Below are positions 17,276 to 25,989 of a stretch of DNA of 64,000 bases, piece by piece. The notes under the pieces were generated by a model. That model did no database searches, had not been told where the DNA came from, and saw only the letters and a list, made by a program, of their open reading frames with translations. The translations under genes and the position numbers were made by a program. Source of the stretch: Vibrio mediterranei (GTDB taxonomy: Bacteria; Pseudomonadota; Gammaproteobacteria; Enterobacterales; Vibrionaceae); contig NZ_FLLQ01000013.1 in assembly GCF_900088415.1 (NCBI RefSeq), forward strand, positions 55,353-119,352. Reading direction: 5' to 3'. The first letter of the stretch is position 1, and every line of letters begins with the position of its first letter.

Positions 17276-18325
17276 CTAGGCTTGCGTACTGAGCCAGTGT
17301 TCAGCAGTGGTAAAGGTGGATTGAAATGAAGAGTCATCATCAAAGCGACGAGAGGCGAGAACCGTCGACTCTTCCTCCTGACTATGCTGCGGTGATTCGT
17401 GTTGGCCTTCTCCAGTACCGACCTGAACGTCAACATGCATAAAGTTCTGATTTTGCAGTTCAAATCGAAGACGTTCTGAGACCTGCATTAATGCCTCGCG
17501 TGTAGCAGCGGCATTGGCATTGATTTGCACACTTAAGCGATCGCCTTCAACACGAACCATAAGATCCAATTTGCCAAGATCAGGCGGATCTAATCTGATC
17601 CGAGCCTCTTGCAAGTTTTGTTGAGCTTGTAGAGTGACTCGGTCGTTGAGCACCTGCAGCATTTGCTCCCCCCATTTACCTGCTTGAGTGTCCACTCGAA
17701 CCGGTGCCCATTCTGTTGTGGAAGGTGTGGTAGATACTGGCGCAGGAGTAGTCTGGTGACCTTGAGTTTGTTGGGCTGGCACTACCTGGCTACTTAAGTT
17801 TGTTAGTGAGTTAGCTATCTCTGCATTAATGGGGCGAGAGACGGCGTTGTCTGGCGCTGCTTGTGTCACCAGCAGAGCCGGGTTGACCGAGTTACGTGTT
17901 GAGCTTTCTTTACCTATCGCTATTGATGGGTGAGCGACATGTGCCTCAACTTGAGGTGCCGCGGAATGGCGTGTATTGGCGTTGACCACAAACTGACTAA
18001 GTAGCTCGGAAGCTTGTTGCTGCAGTGAGGTTGCAGGTGTTTGGCTTGTTGCAACGGCAGAACCTTGAGGCAACTCTGGCTCGGTAATCAGTGTCGCAAG
18101 TGTAGCGTGCACAGCATTTTCGTCAGCATTATCTGCCCCGTTGGTTAACAAAGGGTCATCAACCACGGATTGATCGTGTTGTTTTGGCGCTTTAACGAGC
18201 TGGCCAAAAGGGACAGCAGCGTCCTTAGGTGATGAGGTACTTGCTGCATTAATGCTCTGGTTTGATGAACCATCACTAACACGCGCCGAACTGTCACCAC
18301 TTTGAATATTGGTCATGGTTAGCAT
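17276..18325 (-). CDS. lafE: Hook-length control protein FliK (LafE)
   Basis: Secreted ruler that sets hook length and triggers the export switch at FlhB. The 349 residues have a low-complexity Ser/Thr/Ala/Gln-rich N-terminal two thirds and the conserved FliK C-terminal domain at about 215-310 (ARIRLDPPDLGKLDLMVRVE, LSVQINANAAATREAL). ATG 18325 has GGAG 9 bp upstream. In V. parahaemolyticus the equivalent is lafE. Four bp separate it from lafD. Confidence 0.9.
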   Translation of the reverse strand: MLTMTNIQSGDSSARVSDGSSNQSINAASTSSPKDAAVPFGQLVKAPKQHDQSVVDDPLLTNGADNADENAVHATLATLITEPELPQGSAVATSQTPATSLQQQASELLSQFVVNANTRHSAAPQVEAHVAHPSIAIGKESSTRNSVNPALLVTQAAPDNAVSRPINAEIANSLTNLSSQVVPAQQTQGHQTTPAPVSTTPSTTEWAPVRVDTQAGKWGEQMLQVLNDRVTLQAQQNLQEARIRLDPPDLGKLDLMVRVEGDRLSVQINANAAATREALMQVSERLRFELQNQNFMHVDVQVGTGEGQHESPQHSQEEESTVLASRRFDDDSSFQSTFTTAEHWLSTQA

Positions 18326-18329
18326 GGGG

Positions 18330-18641
18330 TTACTCCAATGTCATCGCAAGTTGATAAGCCACTGTTCGCTCTTTTTCCTCGCTCACACTGTGGAGGCGTT
18401 TTTTGAGTTCACTGGTTGCAACGGACAACGCTTCGTATGCCGCTAAATGAGTCTGTCTAGCGTGGCGAATTTCGGGTGCTAACCTAGGGTCCTTTAAGTA
18501 AGGTCTATGGGTGTCCAAAAGCTCACGAAGCTGTACGTCGTAGCGTTTTAGTGCGTGCCAATCTTCCGTTTTTGTCGCGATTTCAATAAGTTTACTGAGG
18601 TGTCGGAATCGCTCAGGGGACACCTTATGCTTGATTGCCAA
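18330..18641 (-). CDS. lafD: LafD, small helical FliT-like putative chaperone
   Basis: A 103-residue, highly charged, all-helical protein (FRHLSKLIEIATKTEDWHAL near the N-terminus). It begins within the end of lafC (17-bp overlap) and directly precedes the fliK gene, the place of lafD in the lateral cluster of V. parahaemolyticus and of fliT in polar clusters. Size and composition fit an export chaperone such as FliT, but no diagnostic motif is visible, so the role is inferred mainly from position. Confidence 0.65.
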   Translation of the reverse strand: MAIKHKVSPERFRHLSKLIEIATKTEDWHALKRYDVQLRELLDTHRPYLKDPRLAPEIRHARQTHLAAYEALSVATSELKKRLHSVSEEKERTVAYQLAMTLE

Positions 18642-19011
18642 AATTCAACCATCCTTCTCTGATATTGCCCATCACACGCTCTACACTGGCGAGTTTTTCC
18701 ACGTCATTGTGAATACTGGCTTGATAGAGTTCGATTTGGCAGAAGTCATAAAGTTGGTGCAAGTTCTCGGCGATTTCGCCACCATTTTCATCATCAAGTG
18801 CGCTATCTAGGCCGACAAGAATGTTCATACACTTGCTGATACCATCACCCTTTTCGGCTAAGCGCCCTGCGCCTATATGACCGCGCACACGTTCAATTTC
18901 ATTAAGTAAACCGTCGATCAGCATCACCACTAGTTGATGTGGGTTTGCGGCTGCTGCTTGGGCATCTAAATCGACCTGCTGATATGAGTCGTAGCCTGAA
19001 TCCATTAGCAT
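18625..19011 (-). CDS. lafC: Flagellin export chaperone FliS (LafC)
   Basis: Cytoplasmic chaperone that binds the C-terminus of flagellin. The 128 residues include the FliS hallmark PHQLVVMLIDGLLNEIERVR and GHIGAGRLAEKGDGISKCMN, then DFCQIELYQASIHND. TAGGAG lies 9 bp before ATG 19011. It overlaps the next gene and follows lafB by 18 bp. Confidence 0.93.
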   Translation of the reverse strand: MLMDSGYDSYQQVDLDAQAAAANPHQLVVMLIDGLLNEIERVRGHIGAGRLAEKGDGISKCMNILVGLDSALDDENGGEIAENLHQLYDFCQIELYQASIHNDVEKLASVERVMGNIREGWLNFGNQA

Positions 19012-19029
19012 AATTTTGTACTCCTAGCC

Positions 19030-20367
19030 CTAACCAAACATGCTCATGGTTTGGTTCATTTGTGTCATTAAGGTGTTCATTTGAGTGAATTGTTTGAGGT
19101 AGCGGCTGTACGCCATGTCGTACTTGCGCTCTAACGTTGCTTGTTTGTCGTCAATGCGCGAAATGTTCTGTTGTAAGGAGTCTTTACGGGTTTTGAAAAG
19201 ACCGGTGGTCGACTTTAAAAATGGGTCAACCATGGTGTCGATGGAATCCAGAAGATTACCGTCGCCGTTAAACATGGCTTCTAGCGCGGCACTGTTATTT
19301 TTCTGCGCCTCTTCGAACTTGGTAGCATCCAGTGTCATCTTGCCGCTGCGATCAATCTCAATACCTACTTCACTTAGGCGCATTCCGTTGTATTCACCAC
19401 GAATAATGCTGGTGAGTTGGCTTTCAATAGAGCGAAGTGTTGGGTCACTCGCTAACACGCCACGTGCTTTATCTTCCCCGCCGATACCGGTGTATTCGTC
19501 CATGGTAGACATCAGAGTGTTGTAAGCGTCAATGAAGGCGTTAACTTGTTCTTTTGTTGCTTCATCATCGGCACCAATGGTCAGCGTTAGCGGTTGCTCT
19601 CCCGAGACCTGCGCCTTGCTAACCGTTAGGTCAACACCATCAATAACGCCAGTAAAGGTATTGCTACTGTTGGTCAGTTTTAGGCCGCTACCTTCAGCAC
19701 CTAACCAAATGACGGCATCTTGTGGTGTACTGATGTCGCTGGTGTTAGTAAAGGCATCTTCAAACCATGTTGCCCCAGTGCCTGAAGCTGACACGTTTAC
19801 GCTATTGGCAACACCCGTTTCAGTACTTGATAACATAAAGTGCGTCTGACCATTGGAACGAACCAGAGTGGCATTGACGCCTGGGTTATCAGGGTCATTA
19901 TTAATAGCGGAAACCAGATCGGCCATGGTTGCTTTGCCATCGCCGTCGGTATCAACTGTTGATAGATCGAGTGATAGGGTTTTACCGTCAACTGTTAAAT
20001 CAAGCGTGCCTGTTGTTGGAATCTCAGTGTTGGCATCTAGGTCGGCTGGCATACCCGTTGAGAGTTGGTGTGCGGTGGCAACTTGTTCCACAAACACTTG
20101 ATAGCTGCCCGCCATGGCACTGGCATTGGCCGTCGCAGAAAGGAAACCCTCTTGTGAAACCGTTGCTGTATTCTTAATGATGTTCGAGCTGCTGCTGTTC
20201 ATGTTGGTTACGGCAGTGCGGAACTCACGCAATGCCGATTCCACTTTACCTAGCGCAGTAATTTGAGCCTGATACTTATCCGCTTGCATTTGGTAGCGCT
20301 GCTGAAATGGCTGCACATCATAAGTGGCAAGGTTGGTCGCCATAGTGATTGGGTCAAACGAACTCAT
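19030..20367 (-). CDS. lafB: Filament cap protein FliD (LafB)
   Basis: Caps the lateral filament and folds incoming flagellin. From ATG 20367 (AAGGAG 7 bp upstream) it has 445 residues; an upstream ATG at 20418 adds 17 residues and has no good ribosome site. FliD features: N-terminal DVQPFQQRYQMQADKYQAQI, and C-terminal domain with VNAFIDAYNTLMSTMDEY and DSLQQNISRIDDKQATLERK. It heads the lafBCDEFSTU operon, with a sigma-54 promoter 71-86 bp upstream. Confidence 0.93.
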   Translation of the reverse strand: MSSFDPITMATNLATYDVQPFQQRYQMQADKYQAQITALGKVESALREFRTAVTNMNSSSSNIIKNTATVSQEGFLSATANASAMAGSYQVFVEQVATAHQLSTGMPADLDANTEIPTTGTLDLTVDGKTLSLDLSTVDTDGDGKATMADLVSAINNDPDNPGVNATLVRSNGQTHFMLSSTETGVANSVNVSASGTGATWFEDAFTNTSDISTPQDAVIWLGAEGSGLKLTNSSNTFTGVIDGVDLTVSKAQVSGEQPLTLTIGADDEATKEQVNAFIDAYNTLMSTMDEYTGIGGEDKARGVLASDPTLRSIESQLTSIIRGEYNGMRLSEVGIEIDRSGKMTLDATKFEEAQKNNSAALEAMFNGDGNLLDSIDTMVDPFLKSTTGLFKTRKDSLQQNISRIDDKQATLERKYDMAYSRYLKQFTQMNTLMTQMNQTMSMFG

Positions 20368-20437
20368 TGGAGTGCTCCTTAGTTTTGCTGCTCGCCGTGC
20401 AATAGGGATGGACAGCACAGTATTCTTAGTGGGTTAA

Positions 20438-20453
20438 ATCAAGATATATGCCA
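20438..20453 (-). promoter_or_regulatory. Sigma-54 promoter of the lafB operon
   Basis: On the minus strand TGGCATATATCTTGAT fits the -24/-12 pattern and matches the flgB element at 14 of 16 positions. It would put lafB through lafU, including lafS, under sigma-54. The rest of the gap 20454-20824 holds the lafA terminator and an imperfect inverted repeat but no convincing gene. Confidence 0.7.
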
Positions 20454-20502
20454 TGATTTAAAACATTAAAATTCAATTGGTTAGGCTAATTTTGTCTCGT
20501 GG

Positions 20503-20535
20503 GCGGAAGCGGGGTTTCCATTGTGCTAGTTCCGC
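20503..20535. promoter_or_regulatory. Inverted GCGGAA / TTCCGC pair upstream of lafB, candidate LafK site
   Basis: GCGGAA at 20503-20508 and TTCCGC at 20530-20535, 21 bp apart, centred about 66 bp upstream of the -24 element of lafB. The half-site resembles the arms of the flgB upstream palindrome (ACGGAAG). Assignment to LafK is an inference from position and similarity. Confidence 0.35.
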
Positions 20536-20693
20536 TTTTCCACCAGTAAACTGCCTATTACTCAGAGGGTTAAGGCGACTTGATGGTGAGAGGTATTAAT
20601 CGTTGGTGATAAGATAAGTGGCAATATGAGATCTGGGTTCAGAGTTGGTTCTGTTCTCATCTCTTCACATCCCATCAAGCACGACCTAGTAAT

Positions 20694-20716
20694 GAAAAAA
20701 CCTCCCGAAGGAGGCT
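20694..20716 (-). terminator. Terminator of lafA
   Basis: Minus-strand stem GCCTCC-TTCG-GGAGGT followed by TTTTTT, about 110 bp past the lafA stop; it separates lafA from the lafB operon. Confidence 0.8.
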
Positions 20717-20824
20717 AAAAGGACGGATGAATAGTTAACGAAGGAAAATTCATCATATCCAAAAATAACCGATGCGGTTGGCTGGTAGCGATCACCGCAC
20801 CAATTATTAAGGATGCTTGCTTTA

Positions 20825-21691
20825 TTAGCGAAGTAGTGACATCGCCATACCAGGTAGCTGGTTAGTTTGCGATAGAACTGTTGTACCCGCTTGCATTAGC
20901 ATTTGGTTCTTCGTCATGTTTGAAGACTCAACAGCGAAGTCAGCGTCAGTGATACGACCTTTCGCAGCCGATGTGTTCTCAACCATGTTGCCAAGGTTAA
21001 CGATGGTGTGCTCTAGACGGTTGATGTTCGCACCAAAGCTTGAACGTGTAGTACCGATATCAGCAAGAAGACCTGCGTCACCTGTTGCACCTGTTAGAGT
21101 AGTAAGTGCAGTCTGAGCACCAGCCTCTGTCGAGATATCACCCAGAGCAAAGCCACCAGCTGCACCGATTGCTGTGTTTAGCGCTGTGATGTCTGTAGAT
21201 ACGTCAACTGCTAGTTTCTCACCAGCATTAGTACCGATTTGTAGGTTAACTGCACCCGCCGCAAAACCTGTAGTGTTAAACAGCTTCTGGCCACCGAAGT
21301 TAGTTGAATCCATGATGTTCACTAGCTCTTCGTTAAGCTGTTGGAATTCTTTGTTCAGTGCAGTTTTGTCAGCAGTAGAAGCAGAACCGTTTGATGCCTG
21401 AGTTGCTAGGTCATTCATGCGGTAAACGATGTTTGTCATCTCGTCCATCGCACCTTCAGCAGTTTGCATCATTGAGATACCGTCTTGTGCATTACGCATC
21501 GCAACGTTCATACCGCGAGTTTGAGATTCTAAACGAGTAGAGATTTGAAGACCTGCTGCATCATCTGCTGCAGAGTTAATGCGGTAACCTGTGCTCAAAC
21601 GCTCCATTGCTGTGTTTAGCAGACCGTTTGTGTTGTTCAGTGTGTTTTGTGTAACTAGCGAAGCGTAGTTAGTGTGCATCGATAAAGCCAT
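20825..21691 (-). CDS. lafA: Lateral flagellin LafA
   Basis: Subunit of the lateral filament. From ATG 21691 (AAGGAG 7 bp upstream) it has 288 residues beginning MALSMHTNYASLVTQNTL, as in known LafA proteins. D0/D1 motifs are intact: LSTGYRINSAADDAAGLQIS, GISMMQTAEGAMDEM, and C-terminal SNMTKNQMLMQAGTTVLSQT. The central variable region is very small, Ala/Gly/Thr-rich (about 165-225). Single flagellin gene, transcribed alone, as expected of a sigma-28-dependent gene. Confidence 0.96.
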   Translation of the reverse strand: MALSMHTNYASLVTQNTLNNTNGLLNTAMERLSTGYRINSAADDAAGLQISTRLESQTRGMNVAMRNAQDGISMMQTAEGAMDEMTNIVYRMNDLATQASNGSASTADKTALNKEFQQLNEELVNIMDSTNFGGQKLFNTTGFAAGAVNLQIGTNAGEKLAVDVSTDITALNTAIGAAGGFALGDISTEAGAQTALTTLTGATGDAGLLADIGTTRSSFGANINRLEHTIVNLGNMVENTSAAKGRITDADFAVESSNMTKNQMLMQAGTTVLSQTNQLPGMAMSLLR

Positions 21692-21929
21692 TGTCATTCT
21701 CCTTGAATCTATATCAATGTGGGACATTCGCCCCGCTCACTAACAAGAGGCGGTCGGTTAATTTCTAGGATTAATTAGAAAATGAAAAAAACTTGGAAAT
21801 TACTGATTTTGGGTGGGAAAGTGTGAGGTTTATTCCGAAAAATAGCGATTTTGTTAGGGAGGTTGGCCTCTCTTTTTATCTAGAAAGAGTGAAAGGAGAG
21901 GCGCCGATGTGGTTTAAATAAGCGCTTGG
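21692..21929 (-). promoter_or_regulatory. lafA upstream region
   Basis: AT-rich 238-bp gap between lafV and lafA. On the minus strand TAAT-N15-ACCGACCG (about 21748-21775) is a loose match to the sigma-28 pattern TAAA-N15-GCCGATAA and is the best candidate seen. No ORF. Confidence 0.35.
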
Positions 21930-22742
21930 TTAGTACTCATCATTACCGGCATCACCGAATGACTTAAATGACATTGAGGTCGGAATATCACTAAAGTAGC
22001 CAAAGTAATGACTAGCCCCAAGGCGCTTAAATTGGGTGAGTTCATCTTGATTACTGATTCGTCCTGCGACCCAAGCTAACTTATGATTACGACAGAATTT
22101 CACCAAAGGTAATAACCGTGTTCGGTCTTGTTTGTTTTCTAACGTTGCTGCTACTTTGAGCGCATCGGGCTCGAAGGGCAGTAACTGTTCGAACATACCT
22201 TGGCTCGGGTCAACGTCGAACCATAATGCGAAAGCTTGCTCTTTGAGGGTTTCGGTTAATCCATGGACCCGCTCATGCAAAGGGGTGGTCTCACCCAGTT
22301 GCAGTGAAGGGATAATATGGTAGAACGCGCCTGCGTGGTATCGAATCACTTGTTTGAGAAAGTGCTCACCTGGTTCCCACAGCAGGGCATCACTACTAAT
22401 AGGCACGACGACATTACTAGTGAGATCTGGGTGAAAGGTCTCTATTTGGAACTTGGTTTGGCGCAAGGCGAGATACAAACTGTACAAATCGAGACAAAAG
22501 CGCATCGTTTCAGAAAGGTCAAACTGGTAGACGCTTTGCTCACTTTGGCTACCGAATCGCAGCGTCAAATGCTGAAACTCGACTTCCCCGTTTTTGGTGT
22601 CGCGAATGGCCTGACAGGCATGGCGAATGTCATTTTGTTCAAAAGCGTCAAAAATAATCTGGTCGTCTTCCGTAACGACATGCTGCTCCACTAGCTGATG
22701 TAGGTAGCGATACAGCGCTTGGTTTGAAGTTAGGTTATCCAA
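21930..22742 (-). CDS. lafV: Degenerate EAL-domain protein, LafV-like
   Basis: A 270-residue EAL-fold protein without the catalytic set. The C-terminal third follows the EAL template: PDALKVAATLE (about 192-202) matches the pDxlKiD strand, WVAGRISNQDELTQFKRLGA (about 224-243) matches AEGVET...l..lG, and HYFGYF (245-250) matches QGYYF. But the EAL Glu is replaced (EFQHLTLRF near residue 55), DDFGTG is DVDPSQG (176-182), the AEGVE Glu is Arg/Ile, and the QGY Gln is lost. A phosphodiesterase is therefore unlikely; a YdiV-like regulatory protein is possible. It overlaps flhA by 8 bp at the end of the fliM-flhA operon. An EAL protein called LafV is known from memory in the V. parahaemolyticus lateral set. 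Confidence 0.72.
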   Translation of the reverse strand: MDNLTSNQALYRYLHQLVEQHVVTEDDQIIFDAFEQNDIRHACQAIRDTKNGEVEFQHLTLRFGSQSEQSVYQFDLSETMRFCLDLYSLYLALRQTKFQIETFHPDLTSNVVVPISSDALLWEPGEHFLKQVIRYHAGAFYHIIPSLQLGETTPLHERVHGLTETLKEQAFALWFDVDPSQGMFEQLLPFEPDALKVAATLENKQDRTRLLPLVKFCRNHKLAWVAGRISNQDELTQFKRLGASHYFGYFSDIPTSMSFKSFGDAGNDEY

Positions 22743-24828
22743 GGTTTCCTACCACGTTTATCTGTTTGTTTTCTGGGATTTCGTTATAAGACAGTACCGC
22801 CAATCCTTGCGAGAAGGTGCGGGCATATCGAGCGATCAAAGGTCTTAGCTGGGGCATGACCAATAAGATAGGTGCCAGCCCTTGTTGTTTAAGCTGCTGT
22901 TTTATCAGCGGTAAGTTTTGCTGGAATTGACTTAGGATATTTGGCTCAATTGGGAAGCTATCTAACATGACGCTGCCATTGGCTTGAGCTTGTTGTAGTG
23001 ACGTCATCAACATCTGTTCGAGCTCATCAGAAAGCGCGTACACGCTTAGTTCTTTACGTTGTCCAGCCACAAGATTAACTAAGGTGCGGCGCAGTGCACA
23101 ACGCACGTCGGCAGCAATAAGAATAGGATCCTTAGTATTTTCTGCTGATTCCAGCATGGTATTAGCAATGGTGCGAATGTCCTTAAGAGGGACCTGATCG
23201 AGCAGTAGTTGCCTGTACACCTTTAACTGTTGTGCTGGGTTTAAAGCTGCACCGAGCGCTTCGGAGAGTTTAGGCGCTTGTTGGGTTAAGCGCAGATTCA
23301 TTGCATCCACGTCATCGTGAGTAAACAACTCCGCGAGATGCGACTTCATCACCTTACTAATGTGTGTGGCGATAACGGTGCCATCATCGACGACTTGATA
23401 GCCCATATTAAGTGCTTTGGCTTTGTCTTTATGTTCGATCCAAACCGCCGGCAAATGATAAGCAGGGTCACTGCCTAAGATACCATCCACTTCGCCATAA
23501 GTTTCACCAACAGCGATAGCCATCAGACGATCGGGTTCGATAAAGCCTTCTTCGATGATTTCACCGTTAAGCGATAAGGTGTACTGGTTAGGTTTAAGAC
23601 TCAGGTTGTCTCGAATACTCACCTCTGGAACTAAGAAGCCCACTTGTTCGGAAAGATTTTTACGTACCCCTCGAATACGCTGTGTCAGCGGCGCACCTTG
23701 CTCTTTATTCACTAGGTGAACCAATCGATAACCCAAGGCTAGCGATAAGCTGTGTACATGTGGGATATCATCCCAAGATAGCGGTTGCTCATTGTCTGCT
23801 TGCATGGCAGCAGAAATCGCTTCAACTTCATCAAGCTGCGGATCGCTAACAGGGGCTTTGGATTGACGCCAGCCTGCAAACGCCAATACACCAGAAAACG
23901 TGAAGAAGGCGAGATGTGGCATACCTGGCACTAGGCCAATAATCAGCATAATGGCGGCAACCGTGTATAAGGTTGCTGGCGTCGCCAATAACTGCTTATG
24001 CATGGTATCGGTCATATCGTTATCGCTGTCATTGATGCGAGTAACAATGATGGCCGCTGCTGTTGCCAGTAACAGTGATGGAATCTGTGCCACCAAGCCA
24101 TCACCGATGGTTAGTAGTGCATAAGTCTTGAATGCTTCAGAAGCGGGTAAGCCGTGTTCAAACACACCGATACTGATACCGCCGATAATGTTGATAAACA
24201 GAATCATTAAGCCTGCGATAGCATCGCCACGCACAAACTTAGAGGCACCATCCATCGAGCCATGGAAATCAGCTTCGTTGGCGACTTCTTTACGTCTTTG
24301 TCTTGCCGCTTCTTGGTCAATCAGTCCTGCATTTAAGTCTGCATCGATCGCCATCTGTTTGCCTGGTAACGCATCAAGGGTAAATCGAGCCGAAACTTCA
24401 GAAATACGTTCACCACCTTTGGTGATCACCACAAAGTTAATGATCATCAAGATGATGAAGACCACCATACCTACGACGTAGTTACCACCAATCACGACTT
24501 CACCGAAGGCTTGGATAACTTTACCAGCCGCGTCTCCACCATTATGACCTTCGAGTAGAACAATACGAGTCGAGGCCACGTTCAAGGTGAGTCGCATTAG
24601 GGTTGCGATAAGCAAAATGGTTGGGAAGATGGAAAAGTCGAGCGGTCTTTTGGCGGTGGTACTGACCAGTAACACCAAAATAGCCAGAACAATATTGAAC
24701 GTGAACAACGCATCGAGTAGCAAAGGCGGCAATGGTAAAATTACCATCGCCAAAATCATCAGCAACACAATAGGGATGCCAATATAGCCTTTTCCTGAGC
24801 GTCTAAATTGTTTAAGACGATTCAACAT
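22735..24828 (-). CDS. flhA: Flagellar export protein FlhA
   Basis: Export-gate component that forms the cytoplasmic nonameric ring and uses proton motive force. The 697 residues have eight N-terminal membrane helices (e.g. IPIVLLMILAMVILPLPPLL) with the FHIPEP-type segment GGERISEVSARFTLDALPGK followed by QMAIDADLNAG, and a soluble C-terminal domain from about 330. Full length for the family. It lies 33 bp after flhB. Confidence 0.96.
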   Translation of the reverse strand: MLNRLKQFRRSGKGYIGIPIVLLMILAMVILPLPPLLLDALFTFNIVLAILVLLVSTTAKRPLDFSIFPTILLIATLMRLTLNVASTRIVLLEGHNGGDAAGKVIQAFGEVVIGGNYVVGMVVFIILMIINFVVITKGGERISEVSARFTLDALPGKQMAIDADLNAGLIDQEAARQRRKEVANEADFHGSMDGASKFVRGDAIAGLMILFINIIGGISIGVFEHGLPASEAFKTYALLTIGDGLVAQIPSLLLATAAAIIVTRINDSDNDMTDTMHKQLLATPATLYTVAAIMLIIGLVPGMPHLAFFTFSGVLAFAGWRQSKAPVSDPQLDEVEAISAAMQADNEQPLSWDDIPHVHSLSLALGYRLVHLVNKEQGAPLTQRIRGVRKNLSEQVGFLVPEVSIRDNLSLKPNQYTLSLNGEIIEEGFIEPDRLMAIAVGETYGEVDGILGSDPAYHLPAVWIEHKDKAKALNMGYQVVDDGTVIATHISKVMKSHLAELFTHDDVDAMNLRLTQQAPKLSEALGAALNPAQQLKVYRQLLLDQVPLKDIRTIANTMLESAENTKDPILIAADVRCALRRTLVNLVAGQRKELSVYALSDELEQMLMTSLQQAQANGSVMLDSFPIEPNILSQFQQNLPLIKQQLKQQGLAPILLVMPQLRPLIARYARTFSQGLAVLSYNEIPENKQINVVGNLG

Positions 24829-24861
24829 GAGAGTTCCTTTGTTACTTGTTCTAGTTATCCG

Positions 24862-25989
24862 TTAGTGTTGCAAATGTTTAGGTATTGAGAACACGGGAAG
24901 TGGTAGCGGTTTGTCTCCCGAGCCTTGGCGAAACGCCTTTAATTGCATCACGTAAGTTAAAATATGTGCCACGGCGATGTAGAGCTGGCTTGGGATCGCT
25001 TGCTCTATGGCGGTGGTGTAGTAGATAGAGCGCGTTAATGGCGGCGAGTGTAATATTTCCACCTGATTTTCGCGGGCAATACGTTGAATGTGCATCGCTG
25101 TTTCATCGATACCTTTTGCCACCACAAATGGCGCATCTGATAAAGAGGTGTCGTATTTTAGAGCCACGGCGTAGTGCGTTGGGTTGGTGATCACTACATC
25201 AGCCTTGGGGACGGCTTTGTCGATTTTTCGGCGTGCAAACTGCTGTTGAATCTGACGAATACGCTGTTTTACTTCCGGACGCCCTTCGTTATTTTTGTAC
25301 TCTTCTTTCAGCTCTTGCTTGGTCATTTTGAGCTGCTTGAGGTGCTCCCAACGTTGGTAAGGAATATCAATCACGCCAAAGATAAGCAGAGCCACGCCCA
25401 TCAGTAACAAACCTTCAAATAAAATCGTCATCACCATAGTGATGCCCTGCGATAGGGTGAGCTTTTGCATGCCAAGTAGCTGAGAAAAGTTGCTATCCAA
25501 ATAGGTATACAGCAAGGCAAAAATCACCGTGACCTTGAGCGAGGACTTCAGCAATTCAACCAATGAACGTGTTGAAAACATACGTCCAACACCGGAAATG
25601 GGGTTGAGCTTACTCAACTTGGGTTGGATATTCGCTGGGCGAAACATCCAACCGCCAAGTATCATGCTACTGCCGATAGCGGCAATGACGATAACCATAA
25701 ACATGGGTAGTAGTAATTCGATGATGATGCCAAGGCTTTGACCCAGTTGCTCAATCATTTGTTTAGGGTTTTCTAAGTCCTGACGTGTTAGTGCCATATT
25801 GAAACGAAATACACCAGAAATATGCTCCCAAATACGACCGATTTGGCTATAAAAATAGATGGCAACAATTAGAAACAGCACTGCAGTAGTGAACTCTTTG
25901 GCACGAGGAATTTGACCTTCCTGCCTCGCCTTTTTGATCTTCTGGGGCGAGGCCTTTTCGGTTTTATCTTGGCTGGACTGCTCGCTCAT
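24862..25989 (-). CDS. flhB: Flagellar export switch protein FlhB
   Basis: Controls the change from hook to filament export. The 375 residues have four N-terminal membrane helices and the cytoplasmic autocleavage site NPTH at about residue 265 (VITNPTHYAVALKYD), intact. N-terminal DKTEKASPQKIKKARQEGQI is typical. It overlaps fliR by 4 bp (ATGA). Confidence 0.96.
   Translation of the reverse strand: MSEQSSQDKTEKASPQKIKKARQEGQIPRAKEFTTAVLFLIVAIYFYSQIGRIWEHISGVFRFNMALTRQDLENPKQMIEQLGQSLGIIIELLLPMFMVIVIAAIGSSMILGGWMFRPANIQPKLSKLNPISGVGRMFSTRSLVELLKSSLKVTVIFALLYTYLDSNFSQLLGMQKLTLSQGITMVMTILFEGLLLMGVALLIFGVIDIPYQRWEHLKQLKMTKQELKEEYKNNEGRPEVKQRIRQIQQQFARRKIDKAVPKADVVITNPTHYAVALKYDTSLSDAPFVVAKGIDETAMHIQRIARENQVEILHSPPLTRSIYYTTAIEQAIPSQLYIAVAHILTYVMQLKAFRQGSGDKPLPLPVFSIPKHLQH

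Noticed and set aside
21853..21880. Hairpin AGGGAGG-TTGG-CCTCTCT as a terminator for lafV
   Set aside because: The T-run is on the plus strand, while the flanking genes are on the minus strand.
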